Positions 21,185-31,600 of a DNA stretch of 64,000 nucleotides are shown one piece after another; within the stretch, counting starts at the first letter, position 1, and every line of letters begins with the position of its first letter. This stretch comes from Ahaetulla prasina (taxonomy: Eukaryota > Chordata > Lepidosauria > Squamata > Colubridae). Location of the stretch: assembly GCF_028640845.1 (NCBI RefSeq), contig NC_080539.1, positions 106,418,554 through 106,482,553 of the forward strand, written 5' to 3'. The notes under the pieces are model-generated. The model saw only the letters and a program-made list of their open reading frames with translations. It had not been told where the DNA came from and did not search any database. The position numbers and the translations under genes are program-made.

Positions 21185-21307
21185 AACACAGAGTATCTTA
21201 TATTTCCTAAGAGTGCTTTTTTTAATAATTGTCTCTGAATGGGAATCCATCAAGTCCAAATTGCTCTTCTCTCCCAAATCTGTCTCATCTGCAGCAAGCG
21301 TTTCCAT
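21185..21307 (-). CDS. ENPP3: ENPP3 coding exon 1 (cytoplasmic tail)
   Basis: The minus-strand ATG at 21305-21307 has A at -3 (AAAAATGG). It begins 41 codons ending KYKILCV, followed by a GTAAGT donor at 21184-21179. The short acidic then basic tail (METLAADE... IIKKSTLRKYKIL) leads into the hydrophobic exon 2 at 6213-6291 in phase 0, giving the type II topology of ENPP3 with an N-terminal cytosolic tail. The intron between the two exons is about 14.9 kb and holds the gypsy, DIRS-like and hAT insertions. The neighbour is MED23, divergently transcribed from 28576. The 5' UTR and promoter were not delimited, and an upstream non-coding exon is possible. Confidence 0.88.
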
Positions 21308-23402
21308 TTTTGGCTCTGTCCTGATCTTTGCTCTGTCCTGCTCATTCAGTTGTGCCTGAGCTGAAGAGAAATTGAGAGAGTCTTATCACTTTACCATTGC
21401 ATATAAACAAGAGCAGCCTTTGCTCATTCAGAGGGAGGACACCTAATCGACTTTTAACCAATAAATGTAAAGGGCAGATGGCATTTTCAGCAATTTTCTG
21501 TTTGGAAATTGAAAGTGAGGAAGAGAAAATGGGAAGGTTTCCTTATAGAGGGAAAAATGAGAATTCAGCCAACACCCAAAATATAAACACTCAAATAAAT
21601 CAAGTACGGTATATTCACAATTTATTGTTGTTAAAAAGAGTTATTTATTTATGAATCACATTTAGGAACTGCTCATCTCCTTCACAGATGGACTCTGGCA
21701 GTGTACAAATAAAATACTAATAAAAACCCACACAGGTTTTCATGCATGTTGTTTGCGCATTTTTCTGGATCCAGAAAAGTAGATATCATATGGTGGTGAA
21801 TAGTTCATAATTTTTCATTTAAGGAACTTATATGCTTCCTTTTTGCCCATGACACAAAAACTAATAGTGTAAAGAATGGCTGAACCGTATGACCCGGACC
21901 CATGGACTAGTGATGCTTCAGCAAACAGATGTGAAAGCTATGAATGGGCAATGCTGTTTCAACTCACCGCAACCTATTGAGTAGGCAGGCTGCAATTGTC
22001 TTCCATGATCCAGCAACTTTTTCCATCTTCTTCTGGTCTGTGCTGAAGCACCTCATGTAAAGGGAAGCTGTTTGAGGGAGCTGCTTTGTTCCTTATGGTC
22101 ACCTGAGGCCGCTGGGGGCATGCTCAACCCCTTGGTTCTGGGCCACTGATTCTCACAATCATTTACCTTTGGATACTGGAAGAAGGGCCAAGCCAGACTT
22201 TGCAGAAGTGACAGCAGCATGAAAAGGAGTCCCTGGAAGATCAGTTCTCTCAGCACCAAAGAGATCTGCTTCTCCTCATAGAGTGGTAGCTAGAAAACCA
22301 CTTTCCCAGGTTCTATTCTCAGGGAGCAGGAAAGTAAGGGAAAATGGCTCCCCAGCTAAGATCCCCTACTCCATGAAATCTATGCCTATGGCCTTAGGAA
22401 GAGCTACTCCACCCCCATTTCTGTTCTCACAGGTGATTCTTCATTGTTCCTCACCTGCCACCCATGAGAAGAGAAGCAGGGAGAGAGAGTGTTCTCCCCT
22501 CTTCCGAACTTCTGTTGTCAAGAAATAGTAGGAAGAAGTGCAGAGTGGGGAGAGAAGCACCAGAGATAGAGATAGCTCCTCTGGTTTGTTTTCTGATTCA
22601 GAATGATTATTGGGGAATTAGTAAACAAAACAAACAAACAAACAAGCCTTCAGCTATCAGCTATTGAGCCCAGAGGCCTCTCTTCTTTCCTCTCCATTTC
22701 TTCTGAGACCTGAACTCCAATTTTCTTTTGTTGCCAAAGTACAACAGAGATAGGAGAAGCAGTGAGCATTTTTTTTAATCCTGTGCTATTCTGCTGGGTC
22801 CTGTGCTGTTGCATGCAAAGTGTGACTTCTGGAATTCTTTACAGCATTTTTTTTTAATCAACAGCAGCCAATGGACATTCTGGTTTTTCTTCCCATGTAA
22901 CAAAGCCACATACTAGTATTGTCCTTTTTTGTTGTATGTGCATATGCAAGCAATGGAAAACATGAGCGTATTGCGTACTTTAAGAGTTTGTGCCAAGGCT
23001 GAGAATCAGCAATATCTGTAAGCCGCAAACAGTGGATGAAAAATTACGTTACTGAATTATCGTAAATACAATCTTTCTTGCAAACATTCTGGGAAAATAG
23101 GATTCCAAAGAAATGAGGTCACTAATAGAAGATGGCTGGAGAATTGTTTAAAAGTTCTGTAACTTTTGATTCCTCATGCTTGGTATTAAATCTTATGCTG
23201 TGGAGAATCTAAATCCTATCAGGTCCAAACTGATCTTCCTTGCCCTCCGACAAGCCCCTTGCAATCCCATCTAAATCAAGGAATAGAAGCCACTTTATTA
23301 AGCTCACATTGCTGCCCAATTTACTGAAATACATCATGGCTGTGACACTAAACTTTGCTCAACTTTGGAAGAAATATTTTTCTTCAAGAAAGCTAAATAA
23401 AG
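21308..23402. other. Upstream region of ENPP3
   Basis: Lies in the 7.3-kb head-to-head interval. No gene or clear repeat was recognised apart from a short AAACA run near 22626. Confidence 0.45.
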
Positions 23403-23952
23403 GTAGTCCTTGACTTACAAGTGCAAGGGAGCCCAAAATTTATGTTGCTAAGCAAGACATTTGTTAAGTGGATTTTGTCCCATTTTACAACCATTGCAGT
23501 TGTTACGTTAGTAAAACATTTCTTAAGTGAATCTGGCTTCCCTATTGATTTTGCTTGTCAGAAGATCACAAAAGGTGATCACATGACCGTGGAGACAATG
23601 AAACCATCATAAATATGAGTCGGTTGTCAAGCATCTGAATTTTGATCATGTGGCCATGGAGATGCTGCAACAGTTGTAAGTGTGAGAAATGGTCATAAGC
23701 AGGAGTGAAATCCAGCAGGTTCTGGAGAACCGGCAAATACCACCTCTGGCTGGCCCCAGAGTAGAGTGGGAATGGAGATTTTGCAGTATCCTTCTCCTGC
23801 CACACCCAGCAAGCCACACCCAGCAAGCCACACCACACCCACTAAGCCAATAGTAAAAAAATTTGGATTTCACCACTGGTATAAGTCACTTTTTTCACTG
23901 CCATTATAACTTTGAATAGTCACTAAATGAACTGTTATAAATTGAGGACTAT
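23403..23952 (-). mobile_element. MITE (GTAGTCCT family), interrupted
   Basis: Reverse-orientation copy of the 19014 and 24157 family. It is interrupted at 23700-23878 by a hAT MITE and resumes with ATAAGTCACTTTTTTCAC. Confidence 0.8.
23700..23878 (+). mobile_element. hAT MITE nested in another MITE
   Basis: CAGGAGTGAAATCCAGCAGG to GATTTCACCACTG. Flanks GTCATAAG and GTATAAG(T) are a slightly changed duplication. It uses the same motifs as 8601-13501 and 31539-31813. Confidence 0.85.
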
Positions 23953-24156
23953 CTGTAGCAACAATATCTCATTGGCACTTAAATTTTAAGAGTACGCAGC
24001 AATGGAAAACTAACAGTATTGGTTAGTATAGTATTCCAAAACAGAAGTTTAACCAAATTCAGTCAAGTAAGGTTACCCTATACAGAATATATCACACAGT
24101 AAGACAAATATAAACTGATAGGATGGTTTCTAAGCAGGTCTACTAAGTTTATATCA

Positions 24157-24521
24157 GTAGTCCTTGACTTACATTCATTGGGTGACTGTTCAAAGTTACA
24201 ACATTGAAAAAGTGACTTTTGACCATTTTTCACACTTATGACTTAGGTAGCATCCCCATGGTCATGTGATCAAAATTCAGATGCTAGGGAACTGGTTTAT
24301 ATTTATGATGGTTGCAATGTCCCAGGGTCATGCGTTCAGCTTTTGTGACCTTCTGACAAGGAAAGTCAATGGAGAAGCTTGTTCCTAACTTTAACAATTT
24401 CAGTGATTCACTTATCAAATGTGGCAAGAAAGGTTGTAAAATGAGGCAAAGCTCACTTAGCAAATGTTTCACTTAGCAACATAAATTTGGGGTTCAATTG
24501 TGCTTGTAAGAAGAGGACTAC
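24157..24521 (+). mobile_element. MITE, GTAGTCCT...GGACTAC family
   Basis: GTAGTCCTTGACTTACA at the left and a GTAAGAAGAGGACTAC-like right end. Collinear with 19014-19404. Confidence 0.85.
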
Positions 24522-24532
24522 CTGTAAATATA

Positions 24533-24744
24533 AGAGCCGTGGTGGTGCAGTGGTTAGAATGTAGTATTGCAGGCTAATTTTGCTGACTGCCAGGAGTTTG
24601 TTCCTGAATGCTTCAAGGTTGACTCAGCCTTTTATCCTTCTGAGGTCGGAACAATGAGGACTTAAGATTGTTGGGGACAATATGTTGACTCTAAAACCTC
24701 TTAAAGAGGGCTGTAAAGCATTATGAAGCAGTAAGTGCTATAGC
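24533..24744 (+). mobile_element. tRNA-derived snake SINE
   Basis: Head GAGCCGTGGTGGTGCAGTGG, internal CAAGGTTGACTCAGCC, and a tail region ending AAGTGCTAT. Same family as 37033, 39180, 44549 and 52917. Confidence 0.85.
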
Positions 24745-25345
24745 AAATTAATTGCAGTGTAAACAATGAGGAAATTATAAAACTATTTATGTACCTTTCT
24801 AATAAGTTCCTTTTTTTACTTTTTTAATATTTGTAAAAAATGCAGTGAACACATTAGAATTAAACATTAAGTTCAAAGAAAGTAACCTTTTTATATTATA
24901 AAATAACTCAGTGCATTGTCCATGCTAAGTTGATGATAGATGTCACCATTTGTTATGTCTGATGTTTTACTGCAGGTTTGAAAGGAAACTACAGCCACCT
25001 ATCTCCATAACCCCCATCTCAGACACAACAACAACAGCCAAGCCTCCTACAACTGACCCCATCCCATTGGGTTCACAACCTCTAGTGATCACAGAAAAGG
25101 CAGTGCAGGACCTATTTCACAGATAAAAGCCAGGAAAAGCTCCAGGCCCAGACAACATAACTCCTTCTTGCTTAAAAGTCTGTGCTGACCAATTGGCCCC
25201 CATCTTCACCCATATCTTCAATAAATCACTAGAGATGTGCTATGTTCCTTCTTGCTTCAAATGCTCTACCATCATCCCAGTGCCAAAGAAGCCCACTATC
25301 AGGGAACTGAATGACTAATGACCAGTTGCTTTAACATCTGTAGTC

Positions 25346-26380
25346 ATGAAAGCCTTTGAAAGGCTAGTGCTTTCCTACTTGAAAACCATCACGGATCCGC
25401 TGTTATTTGCATACCGAGCAAATAGATCAACAGATGATGCTGTTAATATGGCTCTGCACTACATCTTACAACATCTTGAATCTCCAAAGACCTATGTAAG
25501 GGTCCTCTTTGTAGACTTTAGTTCAGCATTCAATACCATCATTCCAGACACTCTTCTAACTAAGTTAAACCAGCTACAAGTACCTGAACAGACTTGTAAG
25601 TGGATCACAAACTTCCTAACAAACAGGAAGCAGCAGGTAAAGCTGAGCGGGATCACTTCAGATACCTGTACAATTAGCACAGGGCACCCCCAAGGCTGTG
25701 TGCTCTCCCCACTTCTCTTCTCTCTGTATACCAATGACTGCATCTCCAACGATCCATCTGTTAAACTACTGAAGATCGCAGATGACACAATAGTGATTGG
25801 TCTCATTCAAGACAATGACGAATCCACATATAGACGTGAGGTCGAACGACTAGCCTTGTGGTGCGACCATAACAATCTGGAACTGAACACACTCAAAACT
25901 GTAGAAATTGTGGTAGACTTTAGGAGAAGCCTTTCTATACTTCCACCCCTCACAATACTTGACAACACAGTATCAACAGTAGAAACCTTCAAATTTCTAG
26001 GTTCTATCATATCGCAAGATCTAAAATGGACAATTAACATCAAAAACATCATCAAAAAAGGACAACAAAGACTGTTCTTTCTGCGCCAACTCAGAAAGCT
26101 CAAACTGCCCAAGGAGCTACTGATCCAGTTCTACAGAGGAATTATTGAGTCTGTCATTTGCACCTCTATAACTGTCTGGTTTGGTTCTGCAACCCAACAA
26201 GAAAGACACAGACTTCAGAGGATAATTAGAACTGCAGAAAAAATAATTGCTACCAACCTGCCTTCCATTGAGGACCTGTATACTGCACAAATCAAGAAGA
26301 GGGCCGTGAAAATATTTACAGATCCCTCACATCCTGGACATAAACTGTTTCAACTCCTAACTATCAAAACGATGCTATAG
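25346..26380 (+). pseudogene. L2-type LINE reverse transcriptase fragment
   Basis: The 344-codon open stretch covers RT palm and thumb and the following C-terminal region. In motif C the residue before the aspartates is Ile-Ala (LKIADDTIV). The endonuclease domain is absent because the copy is 5'-truncated, and upstream RT sequence back to about 24975 is interrupted by stops. Not a host gene. Confidence 0.85.
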
Positions 26381-26624
26381 AGCATTGCACACCAGAACAA
26401 CTAGACGCAAGAACAGTTTTTTCCCGAAGGCCATCACTCTGCTAAACAAATAATTCCCTCAACACTGTCAAACTATTTACTAAATCTACACTACTATTAA
26501 TCTTCTCATCCTTTTCATCACCAATCTCTTTCCACTTATGACTGTATGACTGTAACTTTTTGTTGCTATCATTAAGGGTTAAATTATACCCTATGACCAT
26601 CATTTGTGTTGTAAATGTTGTACC

Positions 26625-27324
26625 ATTGATAGATCGTTCCCCGAATGGGTTCAAATTTCCCGGCTGGGAAAGCCTCTCCAGCAGATTGGAGCGTTGGCGA
26701 TGTATTAGAAGAATTGAGATCGAAGCGAGCTGCGTGAAAGCGAGGTTTCTTTATTTTTCAGGAAGATGAATCCAGCAAGCGCAAGGACCGCGTTCCTGGG
26801 TGAGCTGACAACCATATACAGTAAGTGTACATTTTTTATACTCTTTTTCCCTTTTCATTTCTTTGTTTCGGGAGTACTTGATGGGTTTTCCTTTTGTGTA
26901 TGTGCTCGCTAAGTTTTCTGTGTTTTGTCTTTCTGATTATTTTAATGTGGGTGGGTTTCGTGTTTGGGTGTGTGTTCCGGTTTAATCTGTTCATTCTAAT
27001 GATTTGATTTCCTCAAGTATTCTCCCTCCCGTTAGTTGTTTTCCATATGCTTTGACTGAAGTTAATCTATTTAGGCTTGTGATTGAATCTTGTCTTTTAC
27101 TTGATCTAATCTATTTCTTTTATTCGGTCGGCTATGTCTGTGTGACCTGATTATTTCCTTTCCTGTATTTCTTGGTATTGTCTTTTAAATAGCCTTGAGG
27201 TTTCTGTGTTTTGTGGGTTTTTCCCTGGCCAGATTTAATTCTGAGTCAGTGTCTTTTGTTATTATGATGCACCCTGGCTTGGTTTCCTTTTGCTCAACAC
27301 TGCCTAGGTGAAGTTCCCTTCCTA
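26625..27324. mobile_element. Unidentified ~700-bp insertion in the L2 3' UTR
   Basis: The L2 UTR reads GTTGTACC before it and ACCTTGATGAAGG after it, whereas the uninterrupted copy at 52256-52412 reads GTTGTACCTTGATGAA. ACC(A)TTGAT at 26622-26630 and ACCTTGAT at 27325-27332 look like an 8-bp target duplication with one extra base. I see no terminal inverted repeats, coding region or A-tail. A solo LTR or a non-autonomous DNA element is possible. Confidence 0.65.
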
Positions 27325-27425
27325 CACCTTGATGAAGGTATGTTTTCTTTTATGTACACTGAGAGCATATGCACCAAGACAAATTCCTTGTGTGGCCAAT
27401 AAATTCTATTCTATTCTATTCTATT

Positions 27426-28164
27426 TTAGGCAATTCTATGGGCCAGTTCTCTCCACATCTTCCAAACTTGCACTACTTCTTTGAGTTTTTTTAGGCTTTT
27501 TCTCCTCCTTTAAAAGTTTAACTTATCTAAATCATAAATAGTACACATATAATTTTAAATTTTCACAGTATTTCTTTAATCAAAGATGATGCTATCAAAA
27601 TTTCATTTATTTTCAAATAAAACATTAAAGAATAATCTTCAATGACAAAAAGTTCATTAAAAAGCCTAACAGTAATAAATATTCAGACTAACAGTACAAA
27701 TATCTTCTCATCTTAAATGTAAACTATTACACAAAGACTATAAATGCCAAGGAAACATGTATAACTTTAACACTTGACAACATTTATCTTAGCGAAACAG
27801 ATCGAATCATCAAATCCCAAAATCAAAATATTCGTTCATTTTTTTCTTTCTCCAGCAAGAAATCCAAGGGTGGCCTCCAGGCCTTTCAAAATATTTTCTA
27901 GTCATGTCTTGTGCGAAGTCAAGCAAGTTGATGCAATTGGTGGCTGTGTTCGTTTCCAAATTTATAGACAGTCTAAACGTTTGGATTCGGCCACCAAATT
28001 AAGTTCTGGGGGGGAAACTGCTCGTTCTTGATATTAAAGAAAATCAGAGCAGAGAAACTATGACCGGGTGCAATCCGATATCTATTTCTTTAAGAAATCG
28101 AGGACCTCGGCAATTCCACCGCTCGAAGATGCTTTTTCATCCGAGTTTGGCGCGCTTCACTGAA
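27426..28164. other. Upstream region of MED23
   Basis: No gene or repeat recognised. Base composition turns more GC-rich towards 28100. Confidence 0.4.
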
Positions 28165-28172
28165 CTTTAAAG

Positions 28173-28295
28173 CAGGGCTCTCCAACCTTCGCAACTTTAC
28201 GGTTTGTGGACTTCAACTCCCAGAATTCCTCAGCCAGCGCATGAATTCTGGGAGTTGAAGTCCACAAGTCGTAAAGTTGCCAATGGAGACCCCTG
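28173..28295. mobile_element. Palindromic hAT MITE next to the MED23 promoter
   Basis: 123 bp, almost a single hairpin: CAGGGCTCTCCAACCTT and GGACTTCAACTCCCAGAATT against AATTCTGGGAGTTGAAGTCC and GGAGACCCCTG. Target duplications CTTTAAAG (28165-28172) and CTTTAAAA (28296-28303). A second copy of the family is at 48800-48934. Confidence 0.92.
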
Positions 28296-28303
28296 CTTTA
28301 AAA

Positions 28304-28575
28304 CAAGCAAATGGGAGCTCTCGGTCCTTAACCCTCCAATCCGTTGCAGTGAATAAAGGCTACAGCATCTCCGTCCCAACCACCTCCAGCAGCAGCAGTA
28401 GTAGTATTCCTCCCACACTCCAACCCAGCTACCCGCGACCCGGATGCGAAAAGTAGCGCCTTCCTGAACACTTCCGGGAAGGGAAGCGGCGGCTGGTGGG
28501 GGGGGTGGGGGAAGGCGATCCTGTTGCTTTTTCTCACGCCCGGATCGTGGCGGACTAAAGCCTTGGGATCGCGCC
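28304..28575 (+). promoter_or_regulatory. Probable MED23 core promoter and 5' UTR
   Basis: GC-rich, CpG-containing region without a TATA box. An ETS-type site (CACTTCCGGG, 28469-28478) and a YY1-like CGCCATGGCGG at 28572-28582 overlapping the start codon are visible. Such TATA-less ETS/YY1 promoters are common for housekeeping genes. No transcription start can be read directly. Confidence 0.55.
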
Positions 28576-28626
28576 ATGGCGGTCCCGATGGAGGCGCAGT
28601 TGCAGAGTATCTTCGAGGAAGTGGTG
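28576..28626 (+). CDS. MED23: MED23 exon 1
   Basis: Encodes residues 1-17 (MAVPMEAQLQ...EEVV), phase 0, donor GTGAGT. A second in-frame ATG is at 28588. Confidence 0.9.
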
Positions 28627-31600
28627 GTGAGTTCCGCCGCCCACCACGGCAGTCATCGTCATCATAGATCTTCCATCATCAATGATGGTCGCCGCCTGAT
28701 GGGGAACGCTGCGGGGACGGAGAGGGTGGGAAGGGGGAGTGTGTATGCCAGATTTAGATGGCTGTCTCTGCTGGCGAGAAAGACACGTTCGATGCAACTT
28801 TGCAAAAGACAGATGATGGAGAAATCAAAGGGGGAGGAGGAAGACGGAGAATGAGAAAAAGAGAATGAACTAGCCAGCAACAGAGGGGGGAGGAAGAATA
28901 ATAGGAATAGGAAGAAGAAGAAGAAGAATAGGAAGAAGAGAAGAAGAAGAGGAGGAGGAAGAAGAAGGAGAAAGAGGGGGAAGGGGAAGGAGAAGGAGAA
29001 AAACAAACAACAAGAAACAACAACTGGAGCGACAACGGGTCCTTATGGTTCTTCCTTCCATGGGCAACCCATGGAGGAGATGGACCTTTGAATGGCCACT
29101 CTGTTATGGCAATCTAGATGAAGTCCAACCTCATCTAACTCCAAACATCCTCAACTCCCCCGTAGATTAGGTCCCTCTGGGGGAAAATGAAGAATTGCCT
29201 CTGAAACAGCCTTCGCTGCTTCTCAGCTAAGAAAGCAAGGCTCCTGTTTTAGGGCTTCCATGTAACTTTCAGTTATTCTGGATAGTCTTATTCATCTTGG
29301 ATTAGCTAGGCTCCTGTTAAAGCTGTCCCAGTTGATGGGCATAACTATTGTTGGCAAAGTGAAGACTATACCGCCTTTGGCTTGGCTGGATCTTCCAGTT
29401 CTAAAACTATGAGAGATGAAAAACCCTTTTACTTTGTTCAGTACGTCACTTGGACACCTATCTTCTGCCATTCATCACTCTTGCAGATGTAATAGTTCCC
29501 AACATTGGGATTTCTTCCTCACAAGGGAATTGCTTCATCTCTTCCCCCTCTAGTTCCATATCATTCTTTTTTGAGATGCGGGGCAAGTGCTTACAGATAT
29601 TTTGTTAGTGGTGGGATTATTTTTGCTTTTTTAATGGCCTCCCAATATGGACTTTGTGTTTTCTATACATTGTATAGATATATAGACGTCAGTATATTGT
29701 ACATGTCAGGGCTGCCTCTGTCCATTTTCATTTCCTAGAAAAGAAAAATCCTTGGCTCCATAGATTCAGAGAAAAGTACTTTTACTAGGAATGAACCGAA
29801 AGCAACAAGCTTCAGACAAGATATAAGGCAAAGCGCTTGAAACAGCAATTTGAAGGAAACTGTAGAGCCAACCCCCTTGTAGCTAGGCAACCAGGAGGCT
29901 GCTGTATACCAAAGCTAGAAGAAATGACCTTGGAGAGATAAGCAAAGCCCAGAAAGATTCTCCGCTGACCCCTCCCCCCTTGTCCATGGCAACAGGCTAG
30001 CTGACAGTATGTGTCTAGAATACATATGTAGGACAGTGATGGGTTCTAACCAGTTTTACCACCGGTTCGCATCGCGCACATACTTTGCACACAATTGCTG
30101 CGCACTTGCTCGCTTCGCTCGCACATGCACCAAACTTACATTTTGCGCAAGCGCATTGAGTTAAAAACCAGCTGAGGCATGGCAACCCACTCTGCCACGC
30201 CTTACAGCTGAGCTAAAAACAAAGGAATAAAAGGTATAGTGTGGAGACGGGTGGGAGGAGGTGGGAGGGCCCGGCTGATGTTAGGAGCAAACCGGTTCGC
30301 TCTCATATCCAGATTTCTACTACCAGCTCTCCCGAACCGGGGAGAACCGGTAGCAACCCAACACTGATGTAGGATAATATGTTATTGACAGATGCTGGCA
30401 CAGAACAATAGCAAGCCCTTGTTTTTGTTTGGCCCCATTTCCTTTCAGCAATTTCCCTGTTCCGTTTTTCTTTCTCTATCTCACGCAGTAAAATATCTTG
30501 GGTTTTATCAATATTTTTATCAACAACTCCTCCCTACCTAAAACATTTTCTTTTCTCTAACTATAAGCTTAGAACACTGATTGATACTTGAAGTGAGGTT
30601 GTTTGTTTATTGGCTCTGTGCTTACCTTTTTTCACCTGTTTACCTACATAAAGGAGATTTGAGAATGTTTGGGAATGTTTATTCCTCTGCCTGTTCTGGG
30701 TACTTTGTTTTAAACATGACATATAGGTGGCATAGGATAAAAGCTAAATTGTTCTTAGAATGATACAGTGTTTTAAATTCTTTTATAGAAAACAGAAGTC
30801 ATAGAGGAAGCTTTTCCTGGGTAAGTCTAATATAAACATTTTCTAGTATAACTGTAGAGATTCTGTTGTAGTAACTAGTGATGAAATACTCTATAAATAA
30901 TTTGGCTTTACTTGTATTAGCATGTTTATGGATACCCCAGAAGATGAGCGGACTAAATTAATCAGCTGTTTGAGTGCCTTTCGACAGTTCTGGAGCAATC
31001 TTTCCCAGGTGAGTATTTTATTTGCTGCTTTTTTAATCACATCCAATTCCAATTTCTTCAGTTATTTCATATGTTGACAGTTTTTATAAACCTAATATTT
31101 TCTTATCAATATCTTGGCTATCTGATATCTGTAAATTCCCTGGCAAGAGTTTCTAACTAGAGGCCTGTCCTGCTGAGCAGCTTATGGATAGGATATTGCC
31201 ATCTTTTTCTAAAAGGACTGTCCATTTCTGTTTCCAGTTTCTAGTTACCGTGTTTCCCCAGAAATAAGACCCTGTCTTAAATTTTTTTGAACCCCGAAAT
31301 AAGCGCTTGGCCTTATTTTCAGGGAGGTCCTATTATTTTGGGGCGTGTGGAGGAAACTAGAGGAAATGGCGAGGACTGGCTGCGCATGTGTTTAAATATT
31401 TTTGGGGAGGGCTTATTTTCAATGAGGGCTTATTTTAGTGCATGCGCTCAAAAGCCCGATTGGGCTTATTATCCAGGGATGTCTTATTTTAGGGGAAACA
31501 GGGTATGTATAGGCCTTTGGGTTTGTAAGACCTTAAATCAGTGGTAGAATTCAAGTTTTTTTACTACCGGTTCTGTGGGCGTGGCTTGGTGGGCGTGGCA

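Larger units (their letters stand above)
24960..27425 (+). mobile_element. L2-type LINE, decayed and split by an insertion
   Basis: A region with two nonsense positions (near 25126 and 25316) precedes an open frame of 344 codons (25346-26380). It carries RT motifs LFVDFSSAFNT (A), TGHPQGCVLSPLLFSLYTND (B) and IADDT where FADDT is usual (C). The C-terminal ITVWFGSA and RIIRTAEKI segments are typical of L2/Maui-like LINEs. The 3' UTR starts after 26380 and its end (27325-27425) finishes in ATTCT repeats. The two parts of the UTR are separated by the insert at about 26625-27324. Confidence 0.85.

Noticed and set aside
28662..29067. Several antisense frames rich in Ser, Phe, Leu and Pro
   Set aside because: Produced by the homopurine tract; no gene features.
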